Shown one piece after another: positions 54,825 through 63,521 of a DNA stretch of 64,000 nt. The stretch is from Rhodanobacter sp. A1T4. Lineage in GTDB: Bacteria > Pseudomonadota > Gammaproteobacteria > Xanthomonadales > Rhodanobacteraceae. Within the stretch, counting starts at the first letter, position 1, and the number at the start of each line of letters is the position of its first letter. The DNA lies in assembly GCF_014207185.1 (NCBI RefSeq), contig NZ_JACHCP010000006.1, forward strand, positions 310,001 through 374,000, given 5' to 3'. The notes under the pieces are model-generated. The model did not search any database. It was not told the origin of the DNA and saw nothing but the letters and a program-made list of their open reading frames with translations. The position numbers and the translations under genes are program-made.

Positions 54825-56189
54825 ATGGCACGCAACTTGAAACGCTTGATCGGCGCATTGGCGATCAGCATTATTGTTTGCACGGGCGTACAGGCGGCCA
54901 CGTCGCGGCCCAGTTTTGTCGTGAGCGACATCTACAACTACAACCATCCCTATGCAGCAACAGACAGCGGTGACCTCGCGACCAAGATGCAGCTGATGAG
55001 CGCCAGCGCGTTCTACTTTTATCGAGGTACGGCGGACATTTTTTATCGCGATACGACCACGCTGCCCGCGTCGAGCTATACCTCCAATGCCACGGGTTTC
55101 ACCTGGATCGGCGGCGATGCGCATCTTTCAAACTTCGGTGCCCAGCGCGATAGCGGGGGTACCGCAGCGTTTACCACGGATGATTTCGACGAAGGTTATC
55201 TGGGTCAGTACGTGTGGGACTTGCGCCGCGCGGCGGTGAGCATGGTACTGGCGGGGCGCGAGAACGGCCTGTCCGACAGCCAGATCACTAGTGGCATCAA
55301 TACTTTCGTGGCAGCTTACGTCACCCAGATCAACAGCTTCGCCAAGGGCAACGGCGAGGCCTCATTCCAGCTGACCTCCGGTAATACCAGCAGCGTAGTC
55401 AAGGACACGATCTCCGATGCCAACGATGGCTCGCGCTCGGATCTGCTGTCCAAATACACCAGCACCAAAAACGGCGTGCGCACCTTTCAGAATGCTTCGA
55501 ATCTGGTGGCAGTGAGCAGCGCGAACTACACAGCTATCAGCAATGCCGTGGACAACTATATCCAGACCATTTCTTCGTCGAAGCGCTACGCAGCCAGCTA
55601 TTACGCGATCAAGGACATCCATCAAAAGCTGGGCTCGGGTACGGGCAGCCTTGGTCGGCTACGTTATTACGTATTGATCGAAGGTCCGTCGACCTCGACC
55701 TCCGACGACGTGATTCTGGAACTGAAGCAGGAGGCCTCGAGCAACGTGGCGCTTGCCGCACCGGGGCAGCTGCCGCCGGCCGAATACGGTTCCAACGAAG
55801 GCGAACGCGTCGCGCTGACCAACAAGGCGCAGCTGCTCAATACCGATGTGCTGGTCGGTTACGCCACCATCAACGGCGCACCTTACTACGTGCACGAAAA
55901 GTCGCCATACGAAGAGGACTTCGACTACACCCAGCTCAGCAGCAGCTCCAAGTTCAGCACCGCGATGACGTATGTGGGTCAGGCATTGGCCAGCGCGCAT
56001 GCTCTGGCCGATCAGGATTACAACTCGGCCATCGTCCCGTACGATATCGATGCGCAGATCAGCGCCGTGGCCAACAGCAGCGGTCTGCAGACCGAAATTT
56101 CAAGCTTTGCTTTCAGCTATGCCGATCAGGTGAACCTGGACTGGCAGGCGTTCGTATCGGCATATAACGCAGGTACGCCGCTGTACTGA
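54825..56189 (+). CDS. Secreted DUF2252 protein
   Basis: A 454-residue protein starting at the ATG at 54825 (AAAGG upstream) with a signal peptide (MARNLKRLIGALAISIIVCTGVQAA). The remainder matches DUF2252, whose members share a protein-kinase-like fold: FYFYRGTADIFYRDTT, FTWIGGDAHLSNFGAQRD and TTDDFDEGYLGQYVWDLRRAAVSMVLAGR, with GDAHxxN and DDFD acting like the catalytic and metal-binding sites. Many DUF2252 proteins are cytoplasmic; this one is exported, where ATP is lacking, so its activity is puzzling. Role unknown. Confidence 0.86.
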   Translation: MARNLKRLIGALAISIIVCTGVQAATSRPSFVVSDIYNYNHPYAATDSGDLATKMQLMSASAFYFYRGTADIFYRDTTTLPASSYTSNATGFTWIGGDAHLSNFGAQRDSGGTAAFTTDDFDEGYLGQYVWDLRRAAVSMVLAGRENGLSDSQITSGINTFVAAYVTQINSFAKGNGEASFQLTSGNTSSVVKDTISDANDGSRSDLLSKYTSTKNGVRTFQNASNLVAVSSANYTAISNAVDNYIQTISSSKRYAASYYAIKDIHQKLGSGTGSLGRLRYYVLIEGPSTSTSDDVILELKQEASSNVALAAPGQLPPAEYGSNEGERVALTNKAQLLNTDVLVGYATINGAPYYVHEKSPYEEDFDYTQLSSSSKFSTAMTYVGQALASAHALADQDYNSAIVPYDIDAQISAVANSSGLQTEISSFAFSYADQVNLDWQAFVSAYNAGTPLY

Positions 56190-56229
56190 TTTCGTGGCGA
56201 TGGGAAGCAAAATAGACACTCGTTGCCGG

Positions 56230-57036
56230 CTACTTGGTTTCCTGTGTCGTGGTTTCCCATTCGTGCAGGCACATTCGGCATTGGTTGTAGTGGCGTACGG
56301 CGGCAACGCGCCCGCGCATCGGTTCGGGAATAGCGACGTTGTTCGTCATCGCGCGCTGTCGCAGGCCACGGCGGCGATGCGTCGATAACTCCGAAGGATC
56401 GTTCGCGAGATTGCGCTGGTCGATCTCGATCTTGGCGAACCAGTGATGGCAGCTGGGACATTTGCCGCAAACGTTGGTCAACATCTGCCACAAAAGAATC
56501 GCTGCAGACATTATGCCTGCCAAAAACCAAATGGAATTCCTGTGCGTGGTGTGCTCTTCCACGGTAAGTGGTCCGGCCGCACGTTCAAGTTGTGCAGTAG
56601 CGCTTTCGACGTCTAGGTTCGCTGGCTGCTGCGCTGAGGCAGGAGTCAAAAGCTGTGCGGGCGCATGTCTGAGAAACAGATGCTTGGTCGGCGCATTGGG
56701 CGTATCAGCGGCTGTCAGGGGTTTTTCAGGCAGCGGCAGCGCGGCGAGATAAGCGTTGCGCTGGCGATAGACCTTGATCAGGCATGCGACGTTGCCGTTG
56801 CAGCGGTCGCGTAGCGTGGTCCATTCGAGTTGGCTCTGCTTCACGCCAGGGGCGTCGGTAACGAGTGGGTAACGCTTGTCCATGCGGGCTGCCAGCGAGC
56901 GCAGCGATGTCGAAGCGCATACGGCCTGTTCCGAATTGTTCAACGCGCTACTGGCACAGTCGATAGCCTGCGCTCCGGCAACGCCTGAAACTCCCAATAG
57001 AACCAGTGCAAGAAACCCGGATAGTCGCAACAGCAT
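56230..57036 (-). CDS. LprI-like periplasmic domain joined to a membrane helix and zinc ribbon
   Basis: A 268-residue protein. A signal peptide (1-23) is followed by a domain resembling DUF1311/LprI (DCASSALNNSEQAVCASTSLRSLAARMDKRYP with its Cys pair), a low-complexity linker (about 108-160), one membrane helix (FLAGIMSAAILLWQML, near 170) and a C-terminal cytoplasmic part with CGKCPSCHHWF and CRMCLHEW that could bind zinc. The order suggests a sensor or anchor across the inner membrane. No partner is adjacent; the function is unknown. Confidence 0.75.
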   Translation of the reverse strand: MLLRLSGFLALVLLGVSGVAGAQAIDCASSALNNSEQAVCASTSLRSLAARMDKRYPLVTDAPGVKQSQLEWTTLRDRCNGNVACLIKVYRQRNAYLAALPLPEKPLTAADTPNAPTKHLFLRHAPAQLLTPASAQQPANLDVESATAQLERAAGPLTVEEHTTHRNSIWFLAGIMSAAILLWQMLTNVCGKCPSCHHWFAKIEIDQRNLANDPSELSTHRRRGLRQRAMTNNVAIPEPMRGRVAAVRHYNQCRMCLHEWETTTQETK

Positions 57037-57345
57037 AACGTCTCCCCGATGATCAGCTTCGGCGCATCTCCATATCGCCTAGCAGACTGCAGAATCTACT
57101 GTCTTTTTGGCCGGTGTGGTTGAAAATAGTTTGAAAATGGGCATTGGCGGCGCTTGTCGGCCAGTTTAGGGCTCACTATCACTGCCCAGGCACAGATTCT
57201 CGTCACAGTTTCGACAAGACGGGCAGTTACCGTGAAGTACTCTCATTCAGCGACCGTTAGGCGCCTGACGACCGCGTATTTTGCGGATGCAGCCGATGTC
57301 AATTAATGGCATCGTTGGGGTTCTGCTTCTCTGTCCAAAGGCTTT
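57037..57345. other. Divergent intergenic region
   Basis: About 310 bases between the LprI-like (left) and PepSY (right) genes, expected to hold both promoters. AAAGG before 57346 is the likely ribosome binding site of the PepSY gene. I see no repeats or operators. Confidence 0.4.
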
Positions 57346-57861
57346 ATGTCGTCGAATCATCGATTTCTCAAGATTTTCCGTACGATTCATCTGTATCTGG
57401 GCGTATTCATGGCGCCCGCACTGCTGTTTTTCGCCATCACCGGTGGTTTGCAGACCTTCAGCCTGCACGAGACCACGCGCGGCAGCAGCTATACGCCGCC
57501 CGCGTGGCTTGCCACTCTGGCCATGCTGCACAAAAAACAGACCATCGCGGCGCCGGTGCGTAAACCGCGCGTATCGGAAAATACGGCACCTGCTGCTGGG
57601 CCCAGCAATGCGTCTCTTGCAAATGTTCTGCCTGATGCGCGCGCAGCCGCCCCATCCAGGGGGCCTCCTGACAGTGAAGGCGCACGCCCGAAGAAAAATC
57701 TGCTGCCGATGAAGATGTTTTTTGCGCTGGTGGCGTTGAGCCTATGCGCGTCTACGCTCACCGGGTTGTACATGGCTTACCGCTATAGCCGTAAGCCCGT
57801 GCTGGTCAGCAGCATTTTGCTTGCCGGTTTGGTGGTGCCGCTGCTGCTATTGCTGTTTTGA
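57346..57861 (+). CDS. Small PepSY-associated transmembrane protein
   Basis: A 171-residue inner-membrane protein: one helix near residues 10-33 (RTIHLYLGVFMAPALLFFAITGGLQTF, a PepSY_TM-like start), a Pro/Ala-rich loop (about 60-120) and two helices near the end (MFFALVALSLCASTLTGLYMAYRY, VLVSSILLAGLVVPLLLLLF). PepSY_TM proteins are often ferric reductase or iron-uptake related; this reduced version lacks the PepSY domain itself. Function unknown. Confidence 0.78.
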   Translation: MSSNHRFLKIFRTIHLYLGVFMAPALLFFAITGGLQTFSLHETTRGSSYTPPAWLATLAMLHKKQTIAAPVRKPRVSENTAPAAGPSNASLANVLPDARAAAPSRGPPDSEGARPKKNLLPMKMFFALVALSLCASTLTGLYMAYRYSRKPVLVSSILLAGLVVPLLLLLF

Positions 57862-57924
57862 CGGTCGCCGATGTTCTGATAATACGCCACGCGTAGTCGA
57901 ATATTTGCGCCTCCTGCGAGCTGG

Positions 57925-58503
57925 TCAGCCGTTCGAATGCTTGATCAGCTCAGCCAGTTCGCGCTCGATCTCAAACACGTGCGGATCGTCTGCATCCATT
58001 TGCCTCAGCGCTTCGGCGAGGTGAAGCAGGTAATCACGATTTGGCCCGCTCGGCCCTGCGGACTGGGCGATATGCCGTGCTATTTCGCGTTCGGACGCAG
58101 CGCCAAGAAACGCGGCGTTTTCTTCGGTGGCTATATAGACGAGTCCATCGCTGCGCAGGCCATCATCCAGACTCAATTCGGTAACGAAGCGCAGATAGCC
58201 GTTCTTTTCTCGGACGTCCAGATGACCAAGCGCTTCGGGTGTGATCAGGTACGCCATGCCAACGCAGACGGCGCCGGGTTGGGGGATCAGCGTAACAACC
58301 CGCCCAGGTGCTTCGGGCGTGCCGCGATGATCATGCGAGCCCTGCCAGAAGCGGCGCACCCAATGACGAATCGAGGCTGGCCGTCGTTCGATATAGGGGA
58401 AGTCGGCCTTGTAGATCAGCGAGCCATAGCCGAACAGCCAGACTTCGGTGTGGCCGTCGAAATAAGTCATCTGCTGGTTGATGTTGACGGTATTGAAGGA
58501 CAA
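57925..58503 (-). CDS. ChaC-like gamma-glutamylcyclotransferase
   Basis: A 192-residue cytoplasmic enzyme that cleaves glutathione to 5-oxoproline and Cys-Gly in characterised ChaC proteins. FGYGSLIYKADFPY (about residues 24-37) is the binding loop, RRFWQGSHDHRG is characteristic, and the catalytic Glu lies in DVREKNGYLR near residue 98. The ATG at 58503 is a good start; a Met at codon 12 is an alternative. Confidence 0.93.
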   Translation of the reverse strand: MSFNTVNINQQMTYFDGHTEVWLFGYGSLIYKADFPYIERRPASIRHWVRRFWQGSHDHRGTPEAPGRVVTLIPQPGAVCVGMAYLITPEALGHLDVREKNGYLRFVTELSLDDGLRSDGLVYIATEENAAFLGAASEREIARHIAQSAGPSGPNRDYLLHLAEALRQMDADDPHVFEIERELAELIKHSNG

Positions 58504-58701
58504 GGCTTGGCTCTCTCGACGACAGTTGATTATGCCGTTTCATCTCATTCGGCGACGTTTTGTGAGCGTCGACCGGCGCCCTGATGCTGAACGCAGTGCC
58601 CGCGTCAACGCGCCGCGCACAGCAAAGTCACGATTCTTCCACGATGGCGCGCCTACAAGGAACGGGCCTGTATCGAGCAGGCTTCTTTCAGGAGATAAAG
58701 C

Positions 58702-58884
58702 GTGGACAAGAATCGCACCGAAGGCACCAAGCACGAGATCAAGGGCGCAGTGAAGGAAGTGGTAGGCAAGGTCACTGGCAACAAGACCAAGGAAGTGGCG
58801 GGCAATGTGGAGAAGAATGCCGGCAAGGCCCAGAAGGAATTCGGCAAAGCTACTGATGCAGCGCGAGACGCAGCGAGAAAGTAA
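58702..58884 (+). CDS. CsbD-like stress protein
   Basis: A 60-residue, highly charged helical protein of the CsbD family: EGTKHEIKGAVKEVVGKVTGN, then KEVAGNVEKNAGKAQKEFGKA. It starts at a GTG behind GGAG. CsbD-like proteins are abundant in stationary phase and stress but their action is unknown. Confidence 0.92.
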   Translation: MDKNRTEGTKHEIKGAVKEVVGKVTGNKTKEVAGNVEKNAGKAQKEFGKATDAARDAARK

Positions 58885-59088
58885 TTGCCGATAACAGCAA
58901 ACTTTGATTTAAAGCATGTCGGGCGTGTGGCGTGAGCCTCGCGTCCGATGTTTTTGCGTGGCTGATTTATCAGGTTGATGGATGCAATCGAGCTTTTTAA
59001 ATCACGCTGTTCGAATTCATTCACAAGGCCACATCAACATTTGCGGCGAATGTACTAGGCGAATGTACTAGTGGAGCAGCCATCTGCT

Positions 59089-59778
59089 TCAGTGGCTATA
59101 TCCAACCGCACTGACAGCGCCAAAACCATCGCGTCGATAACTCAGCAGTCGTCCGCGAAATGGCGCCACATCGTTTGCATCAAAACGACTGCGCTGTTCG
59201 GTAACGACGTAACCCTGAAGGGTAAGCGCCCGCGTGAAGAATGTGCTGTTTCCACGGCCGGGGTCGGTGATCAGAATTTCGGCATCAGCGGTTGCGTGAC
59301 GCGATATCGTCGCTGCCAGCTGGTCGGCATGACCCGATTCGTAGAGCACATCGCTGCCGATAATCAAATCAAAGCGGCCCAGCGTGATGTCGGGTATTTC
59401 CCATCGAAGATCACGATAGACGATCGCCAGCATCTTGTTTTGCGCGGCGTTATGGCGCAGAAACGGCTCGGCCAGCGGATGATGATCGCTGGCCGTAATG
59501 TCGGCATGGCGATGCTGCAAGACCAGACTGGACAGCCCGAGCCCGCAACCGAGTTCAAGGATGCGCTTGCCGCCGATGTCGTGCGTCGACATTGCCTCAG
59601 CCATCACCCGGCCCGCTGGCCAGACTTGACCAAACAGGCTCCATAACGCCGATGAGATACCGATGCGCGCGGCCAGGTGATGCGGGTCAGCGAACTGCTG
59701 CAGATCGCTCAGCGCACGGATTCGAAAGTCGTGACCGCCGAGGCGGACCACAAGCTCGCGGGTGGTATAGCCCGGCAT
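59089..59778 (-). CDS. Methyltransferase of the METTL/lysine-methyltransferase type
   Basis: A 229-residue class I methyltransferase. It has ALWSLFGQVWPAGRVMAEAM, motif I ILELGCGLGLSSLVL, ITASDHHPLAEPFLRHNA and FDLIIGSDVLYE, a pattern shared with bacterial relatives of the METTL-type protein lysine methyltransferases. Substrate unknown. It faces away from the borosin locus and has no obvious link to it. Confidence 0.86.
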   Translation of the reverse strand: MPGYTTRELVVRLGGHDFRIRALSDLQQFADPHHLAARIGISSALWSLFGQVWPAGRVMAEAMSTHDIGGKRILELGCGLGLSSLVLQHRHADITASDHHPLAEPFLRHNAAQNKMLAIVYRDLRWEIPDITLGRFDLIIGSDVLYESGHADQLAATISRHATADAEILITDPGRGNSTFFTRALTLQGYVVTEQRSRFDANDVAPFRGRLLSYRRDGFGAVSAVGYSH

Positions 59779-60104
59779 GGGGCAACTCCCGTGAGGGCTT
59801 CATCCCGGCAATAGCGGGACAGAGCATTGAGATAGGGAGCGAAGCGGCACAAATCGCCAGGTCGCGCTGATGAAACAGCTGCTGAGCCATCGTACGCCAA
59901 TGAACGTCATGGGGTTCGATTTACTTGTGAACGGGTAGCTTGCTCAATCTATGGCCTCCTCACAGCTTGAGCCCATTGGTTCGATCACATCAAGTAGTTC
60001 TTAACCGGTGTCGTACCTCGGTGCAACCCGCTGTTTCAACTGACCGTGCGATATTCTTCCGGTTACGTTATTCATATTCATGTTTTCAGCAGGGGCTATT
60101 TCAA
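59779..60104. other. Upstream region of the borosin methyltransferase
   Basis: About 325 bases with divergent promoters expected. AGGGG precedes the ATG at 60105. The reading frame is open to 59940, but the added 55 residues have no family similarity. I see no clear operator. Confidence 0.4.
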
Positions 60105-60926
60105 ATGAACGCCATCCGACCATCCGGAAGTCTTGTTTGCGTCGGCCTTGGCATGACGCTGGGTTCCCACCTCGGGCCGCTGGCGCGCAGCCATATCGAA
60201 CAGTCCGACGTGGTGTTTGCGGGGCTCTCCGACGGCATCGTCGAGCTGTGGCTGAGCCGCATGCACCCGGATGTGCGCAGCCTGCAGCCGTACTACCGCG
60301 AGGGCAAGTCGCGCATGCAGACCTACCGGCAGATGGTGGAAGCCATCCTCACCGAGGTGCGCGCGGGCAAGAAGGTGTGCGGGGTGTTCTACGGTCATCC
60401 CGGCGTATTCGCCTGGGCGCCGCACAAATCCATCGAAGTCGCCCGCAGCGAGGGCTATCCCGCGCATATGGAGCCGGGCATTTCCGCCGAGGATTGCCTG
60501 TACGCAGATCTCGGCATCGACCCTGGTCGGTTCGGCTGCCAGCACTACGAGGCCAGCCAGCTGCTGTTCTACCAGCGCAAGATCGACCCGACCGCTTACC
60601 TGGTGCTGTGGCAGGTGGGACTGGTCGGCGATCAGTCACTGGCACGCTTCTCTACCGGTGCGGCCTACCGCCAGCTGCTGGTCGATGTGCTGGCACGCGA
60701 CTACCCGTTGGAGCATGAGGTGATCATCTATCGCACGGCAACGCTGCCGATCCAACAAGCACGGATTGAAAGGGTGAAGTTATGTGCGTTGCCGCAGGCG
60801 GATATCGGCATGGCCGATACGGTGGTGATCCCACCAGCGCGAGCCATGCAGGTGGATCATGAGATGAGGGCGAAACTGGATGTGCTGGACAGAGCGATGT
60901 CTGATGCCGTTTGCGATGTCGGCTAA
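60105..60926 (+). CDS. Borosin-type peptide backbone alpha-N-methyltransferase (TP-methylase fold)
   Basis: A 273-residue SAM-dependent enzyme of the tetrapyrrole-methylase fold. The start at 60105 is supported by AGGGG. It matches the borosin alpha-N-methyltransferases (OphMA of fungi, SonM of Shewanella): SLVCVGLGMTLGSHLGPLARSHIEQSDVVF, the block VRAGKKVCGVFYGHPGVF, AHMEPGISAEDCLYADLGIDPGRFGCQHYEASQLL and YLVLWQVGLVGD. OphMA's active-site residues Tyr66, Arg72, Tyr76 and Tyr98 correspond to Tyr64, Arg70, Tyr74 and Tyr96, with identical spacing. It should methylate backbone amides of a separate precursor, which lies 218 bases downstream. The fungal enzyme carries its core as a tail; this one does not, so it is the split type. 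Confidence 0.9.
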   Translation: MNAIRPSGSLVCVGLGMTLGSHLGPLARSHIEQSDVVFAGLSDGIVELWLSRMHPDVRSLQPYYREGKSRMQTYRQMVEAILTEVRAGKKVCGVFYGHPGVFAWAPHKSIEVARSEGYPAHMEPGISAEDCLYADLGIDPGRFGCQHYEASQLLFYQRKIDPTAYLVLWQVGLVGDQSLARFSTGAAYRQLLVDVLARDYPLEHEVIIYRTATLPIQQARIERVKLCALPQADIGMADTVVIPPARAMQVDHEMRAKLDVLDRAMSDAVCDVG

Positions 60927-61130
60927 CACATCTGACAGAGAGTTTGGATAGGCTGCCAAGTAGGAGTGATACAGGCAAGGCGTTGCTCTGTCTTCGGTTG
61001 GGTTCCGAAGAGGCGAAAGTTAGTGTGAGGGAATTGCACGACGTATCGGTTCGGCAGAGAAAACTGACGTTTTGCAAAACATTCCGGATCGCTGCACTTA
61101 GCATGCGGTTTGGTCTCAACAAGCGACATA

Positions 61131-61138
61131 AGGGGGAT
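61131..61138 (+). promoter_or_regulatory. Strong ribosome binding site of the peptide precursor
   Basis: AGGGGGAT ends 6 bases before the GTG at 61145. It fixes the short start; upstream in-frame ATGs (60911, 61103) have no such site. Confidence 0.8.
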
Positions 61139-61144
61139 TATCAA

Positions 61145-61435
61145 GTGTTCGATGTCATCGATTTTCTTGAAAGTGTCGGCCAGGACGCAGAGTGGCGTCA
61201 TGCTGACTCGGAGGCACTGGCGGTCGCATTGACGGGAGTGCAGATTGGCCCAGAGTTGCGGATGGCGATCCTTGCCAGGGATGAACGGGAGTTGCAGGCG
61301 TTGCTGGGACAGGATCCTTTCTGCTGTCTTATCAATCCTGCCAAACCAGACGAGGATCAGGAAGAATGTGACGGCAGCTGTAAAGAGGGTGAAGACGAGG
61401 ACGAGAACAAAGACAAGAGCACGGATGATGATTAA
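61145..61435 (+). CDS. Split-borosin precursor peptide (candidate)
   Basis: A 96-residue protein from the GTG at 61145, after a strong ribosome binding site. Residues 1-56 (FDVIDFLESVGQDAEW..., with LRMAILARDERELQALLGQ at 38-56) form a helical domain much like the borosin binding domain of SonA, which has a similar FFTQLGQDAQL start. Next comes a short hydrophobic stretch, DPFCCLINPAKP (57-68), the probable core to be N-methylated. The tail from residue 69 is very acidic (16 of 28 residues Asp or Glu) and has Cys75 and Cys79 besides Cys60 and Cys61. The modified residues and any cut site are not predictable from sequence. Confidence 0.85.
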   Translation: MFDVIDFLESVGQDAEWRHADSEALAVALTGVQIGPELRMAILARDERELQALLGQDPFCCLINPAKPDEDQEECDGSCKEGEDEDENKDKSTDDD

Positions 61436-61487
61436 AGACCAGACTTCACGACTTGCCGTTTCCGCGCCTGCAACCACTGGCTAGATC

Positions 61488-63350
61488 ATGGACCATGCGG
61501 GCAGATACAGGTCGGTGTTTGCATACTGCGCGCTTCTGCTTTTATTCGTCGCAGGCGTGGTTGCTGCCGCTGCGCCCGTATCCAGCGATCCTGCGCAGTT
61601 GCTAAGGCAAGCTGAGAGCATCCAACCCTCCAATCACACCGAGTTCAACGAGCTCATGCGTCGACTCGACGAACTCACGATGAGGCTCTCACCGCAGCAG
61701 GAACTGCATCGACGTTACCTCGCGGCCCGGCAGATCGCCTTTGCCGGCAACTACGCCGCCGCCCTGCCGGCGTTGACAGCGATCGCCGATCAAACGGTGG
61801 ATCCCGTTCTGGCGTTTCGCGCCAGCGCCTCTGTGATCGACCTGTTGGTAGCTGAATCCCTCTATGAGGAAGCTTTTGCCAGGTTGAATCCATTGATGGA
61901 CCAGCTGCCGAAAATCAAGGAAAACGACGTCCGCATGCAGGGTCTCGGTGTTGCGGCGCAGTTGTACAACGAGGCCGGCCAATACGATGCTTCCATTCGT
62001 TATGCCGATCAAATAATCAAGGAAAGCACCAACGCTGAAAGTGCATGCAGGGGTTGGTTCTACAAGTCTGATGCGCTATTTGAAAGTGGCAGTGCACAGC
62101 TGCCCATCGATCAGCTTCACAGTGGTACGGAAGCATGTGGCAAGGCAGGAAACACACTTTTTTCTCTTAGTTTTCAGTATTTGCTGGCGAGTTTCGACAT
62201 GCGACAGGGTCGGCATGAGTCGGCCGTCCGCTTGTTGCAAGCGAGCTATCCCGAGGTTCTACAAGCGGGCTTTCCGCCACAGGTTTCTGAGTTCGAGGCT
62301 ACGCTGGCCAAGGCTTACTGGAAGGATGGTGATCTTGCTTCTGCATCAAAATTTGCCAGCAGCGCCTTGACTACCAATGCCAACAGGCCATATTCGGAGT
62401 CGACGGCCAACGCCTATCAAGTGCTTTACGAAGTCGACAAGAAAATGGGCGACAGCAGTAGTGCTCTGGCAAACCTCGAAAAATATGTCGTTGCCGAGGA
62501 GGGCTACCTGAGTCGACTCAGCGCGAAGACGCTCGCCTATCAGATCGTCAAGCAGAAGGTGTTGGCGAAAAAACTGCAGATCGACGGACTGGATAAGAAG
62601 AACAAGATTCTCACTTTGCAGGGAGAGCTGGATCGCCAGGCGGCGGAAACCAGTCGGCTGTACATCGTGTTGCTGTTGCTGGTCCTGGCAACGATCGCCG
62701 TGTGGACTTACCGGATCAAGCGATCGCAGCTGCGCTTCATGAAGCTGGCCCGGCGCGATGGCCTTACTGGCATCTTCAATCGGCAGCATTTCGTCAATGA
62801 GGCCGAGCTGCAATTGCATTACTGCCGGAAATCATCGCGTGATGCCTGTCTGGTGCTGATCGACCTGGATCATTTCAAAGCCGTCAACGACACTCATGGT
62901 CATGCGGTAGGCGATCGCGTGCTGCAGCGTGCCGTCACGGCCTGCAAGGCCCACTTGCGTTCGACCGACATCTTCGGTCGCCTAGGTGGCGAGGAGTTCG
63001 GCATCCTGCTGCCCGAGTGCACGCTGGCACAGGTTCTCGTCCTGGCTGAGCAGATACGCGTGAAGATTGCGACCGCTTCCGCTGATGAGGACGCTTCCGA
63101 CATCCCGATCTCCGCCAGCTTTGGCATCTCCAGCGTGGTTCATTCCGGCTACGAATTGCGCCAGTTGCTGATCCATGCTGACGAAGCGCTGTACCGGGCC
63201 AAGCGTAAAGGCCGTAATCGGGTCAGCATAATCAATCACCCGGAATGTGATAATTCGACGACCCGGGATGATTTAGTGGATGGCAATCCACATCTGTTGC
63301 AAGGCACTTCGACTTTCAGATCAGCGCCGAGCGAGCAGGCAAACGAATGA
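61488..63350 (+). CDS. TPR-containing membrane diguanylate cyclase
   Basis: A 620-residue protein with a signal anchor (about 11-31), a periplasmic TPR-like helical region (about 35-370), one membrane helix (LYIVLLLLVLATIAVWTYRI, near 390-410) and a GGDEF domain with active GGEEF (GRLGGEEFGILLPE) and LVLIDLDHFKAVNDTHGH. It should make c-di-GMP in the cytoplasm in response to something bound outside. It starts 52 bases after the precursor stop on the same strand, so a shared transcript is possible, but no functional link to the peptide is known. Confidence 0.92.
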   Translation: MDHAGRYRSVFAYCALLLLFVAGVVAAAAPVSSDPAQLLRQAESIQPSNHTEFNELMRRLDELTMRLSPQQELHRRYLAARQIAFAGNYAAALPALTAIADQTVDPVLAFRASASVIDLLVAESLYEEAFARLNPLMDQLPKIKENDVRMQGLGVAAQLYNEAGQYDASIRYADQIIKESTNAESACRGWFYKSDALFESGSAQLPIDQLHSGTEACGKAGNTLFSLSFQYLLASFDMRQGRHESAVRLLQASYPEVLQAGFPPQVSEFEATLAKAYWKDGDLASASKFASSALTTNANRPYSESTANAYQVLYEVDKKMGDSSSALANLEKYVVAEEGYLSRLSAKTLAYQIVKQKVLAKKLQIDGLDKKNKILTLQGELDRQAAETSRLYIVLLLLVLATIAVWTYRIKRSQLRFMKLARRDGLTGIFNRQHFVNEAELQLHYCRKSSRDACLVLIDLDHFKAVNDTHGHAVGDRVLQRAVTACKAHLRSTDIFGRLGGEEFGILLPECTLAQVLVLAEQIRVKIATASADEDASDIPISASFGISSVVHSGYELRQLLIHADEALYRAKRKGRNRVSIINHPECDNSTTRDDLVDGNPHLLQGTSTFRSAPSEQANE

Positions 63351-63521
63351 AGGCAGCCAGCTCCACCGTGAACATGGTCTGCCAGATCCCATCTCAGTTT
63401 GCTGGTGTGCCGGCAGACGGAATAGCCCAAACCGTAATAGTTCCGCTAACGCGTGCCATGCAGCCGATCACACGATCGGGGTCCGGCCGGCCGTGCTGGA
63501 CTTGACGATGGCTGCCCAGGT

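Noticed and set aside
60911-61144. Longer form of the precursor starting at upstream ATGs
   Set aside because: The added 78 residues show no family similarity, overlap the enzyme gene's end and lack a ribosome binding site, whereas the GTG at 61145 has a strong one.
60923-61477. 184-codon minus-strand frame over the precursor gene
   Set aside because: It is antisense to the precursor. Its hydrophobic stretch is the mirror image of the acidic Asp/Glu codons of the precursor tail, and it has no ribosome binding site.
61488-63350. TPR-GGDEF protein as a borosin pathway member
   Set aside because: It is only next door; no known borosin system uses a cyclase and the 52-base gap gives no coupling.
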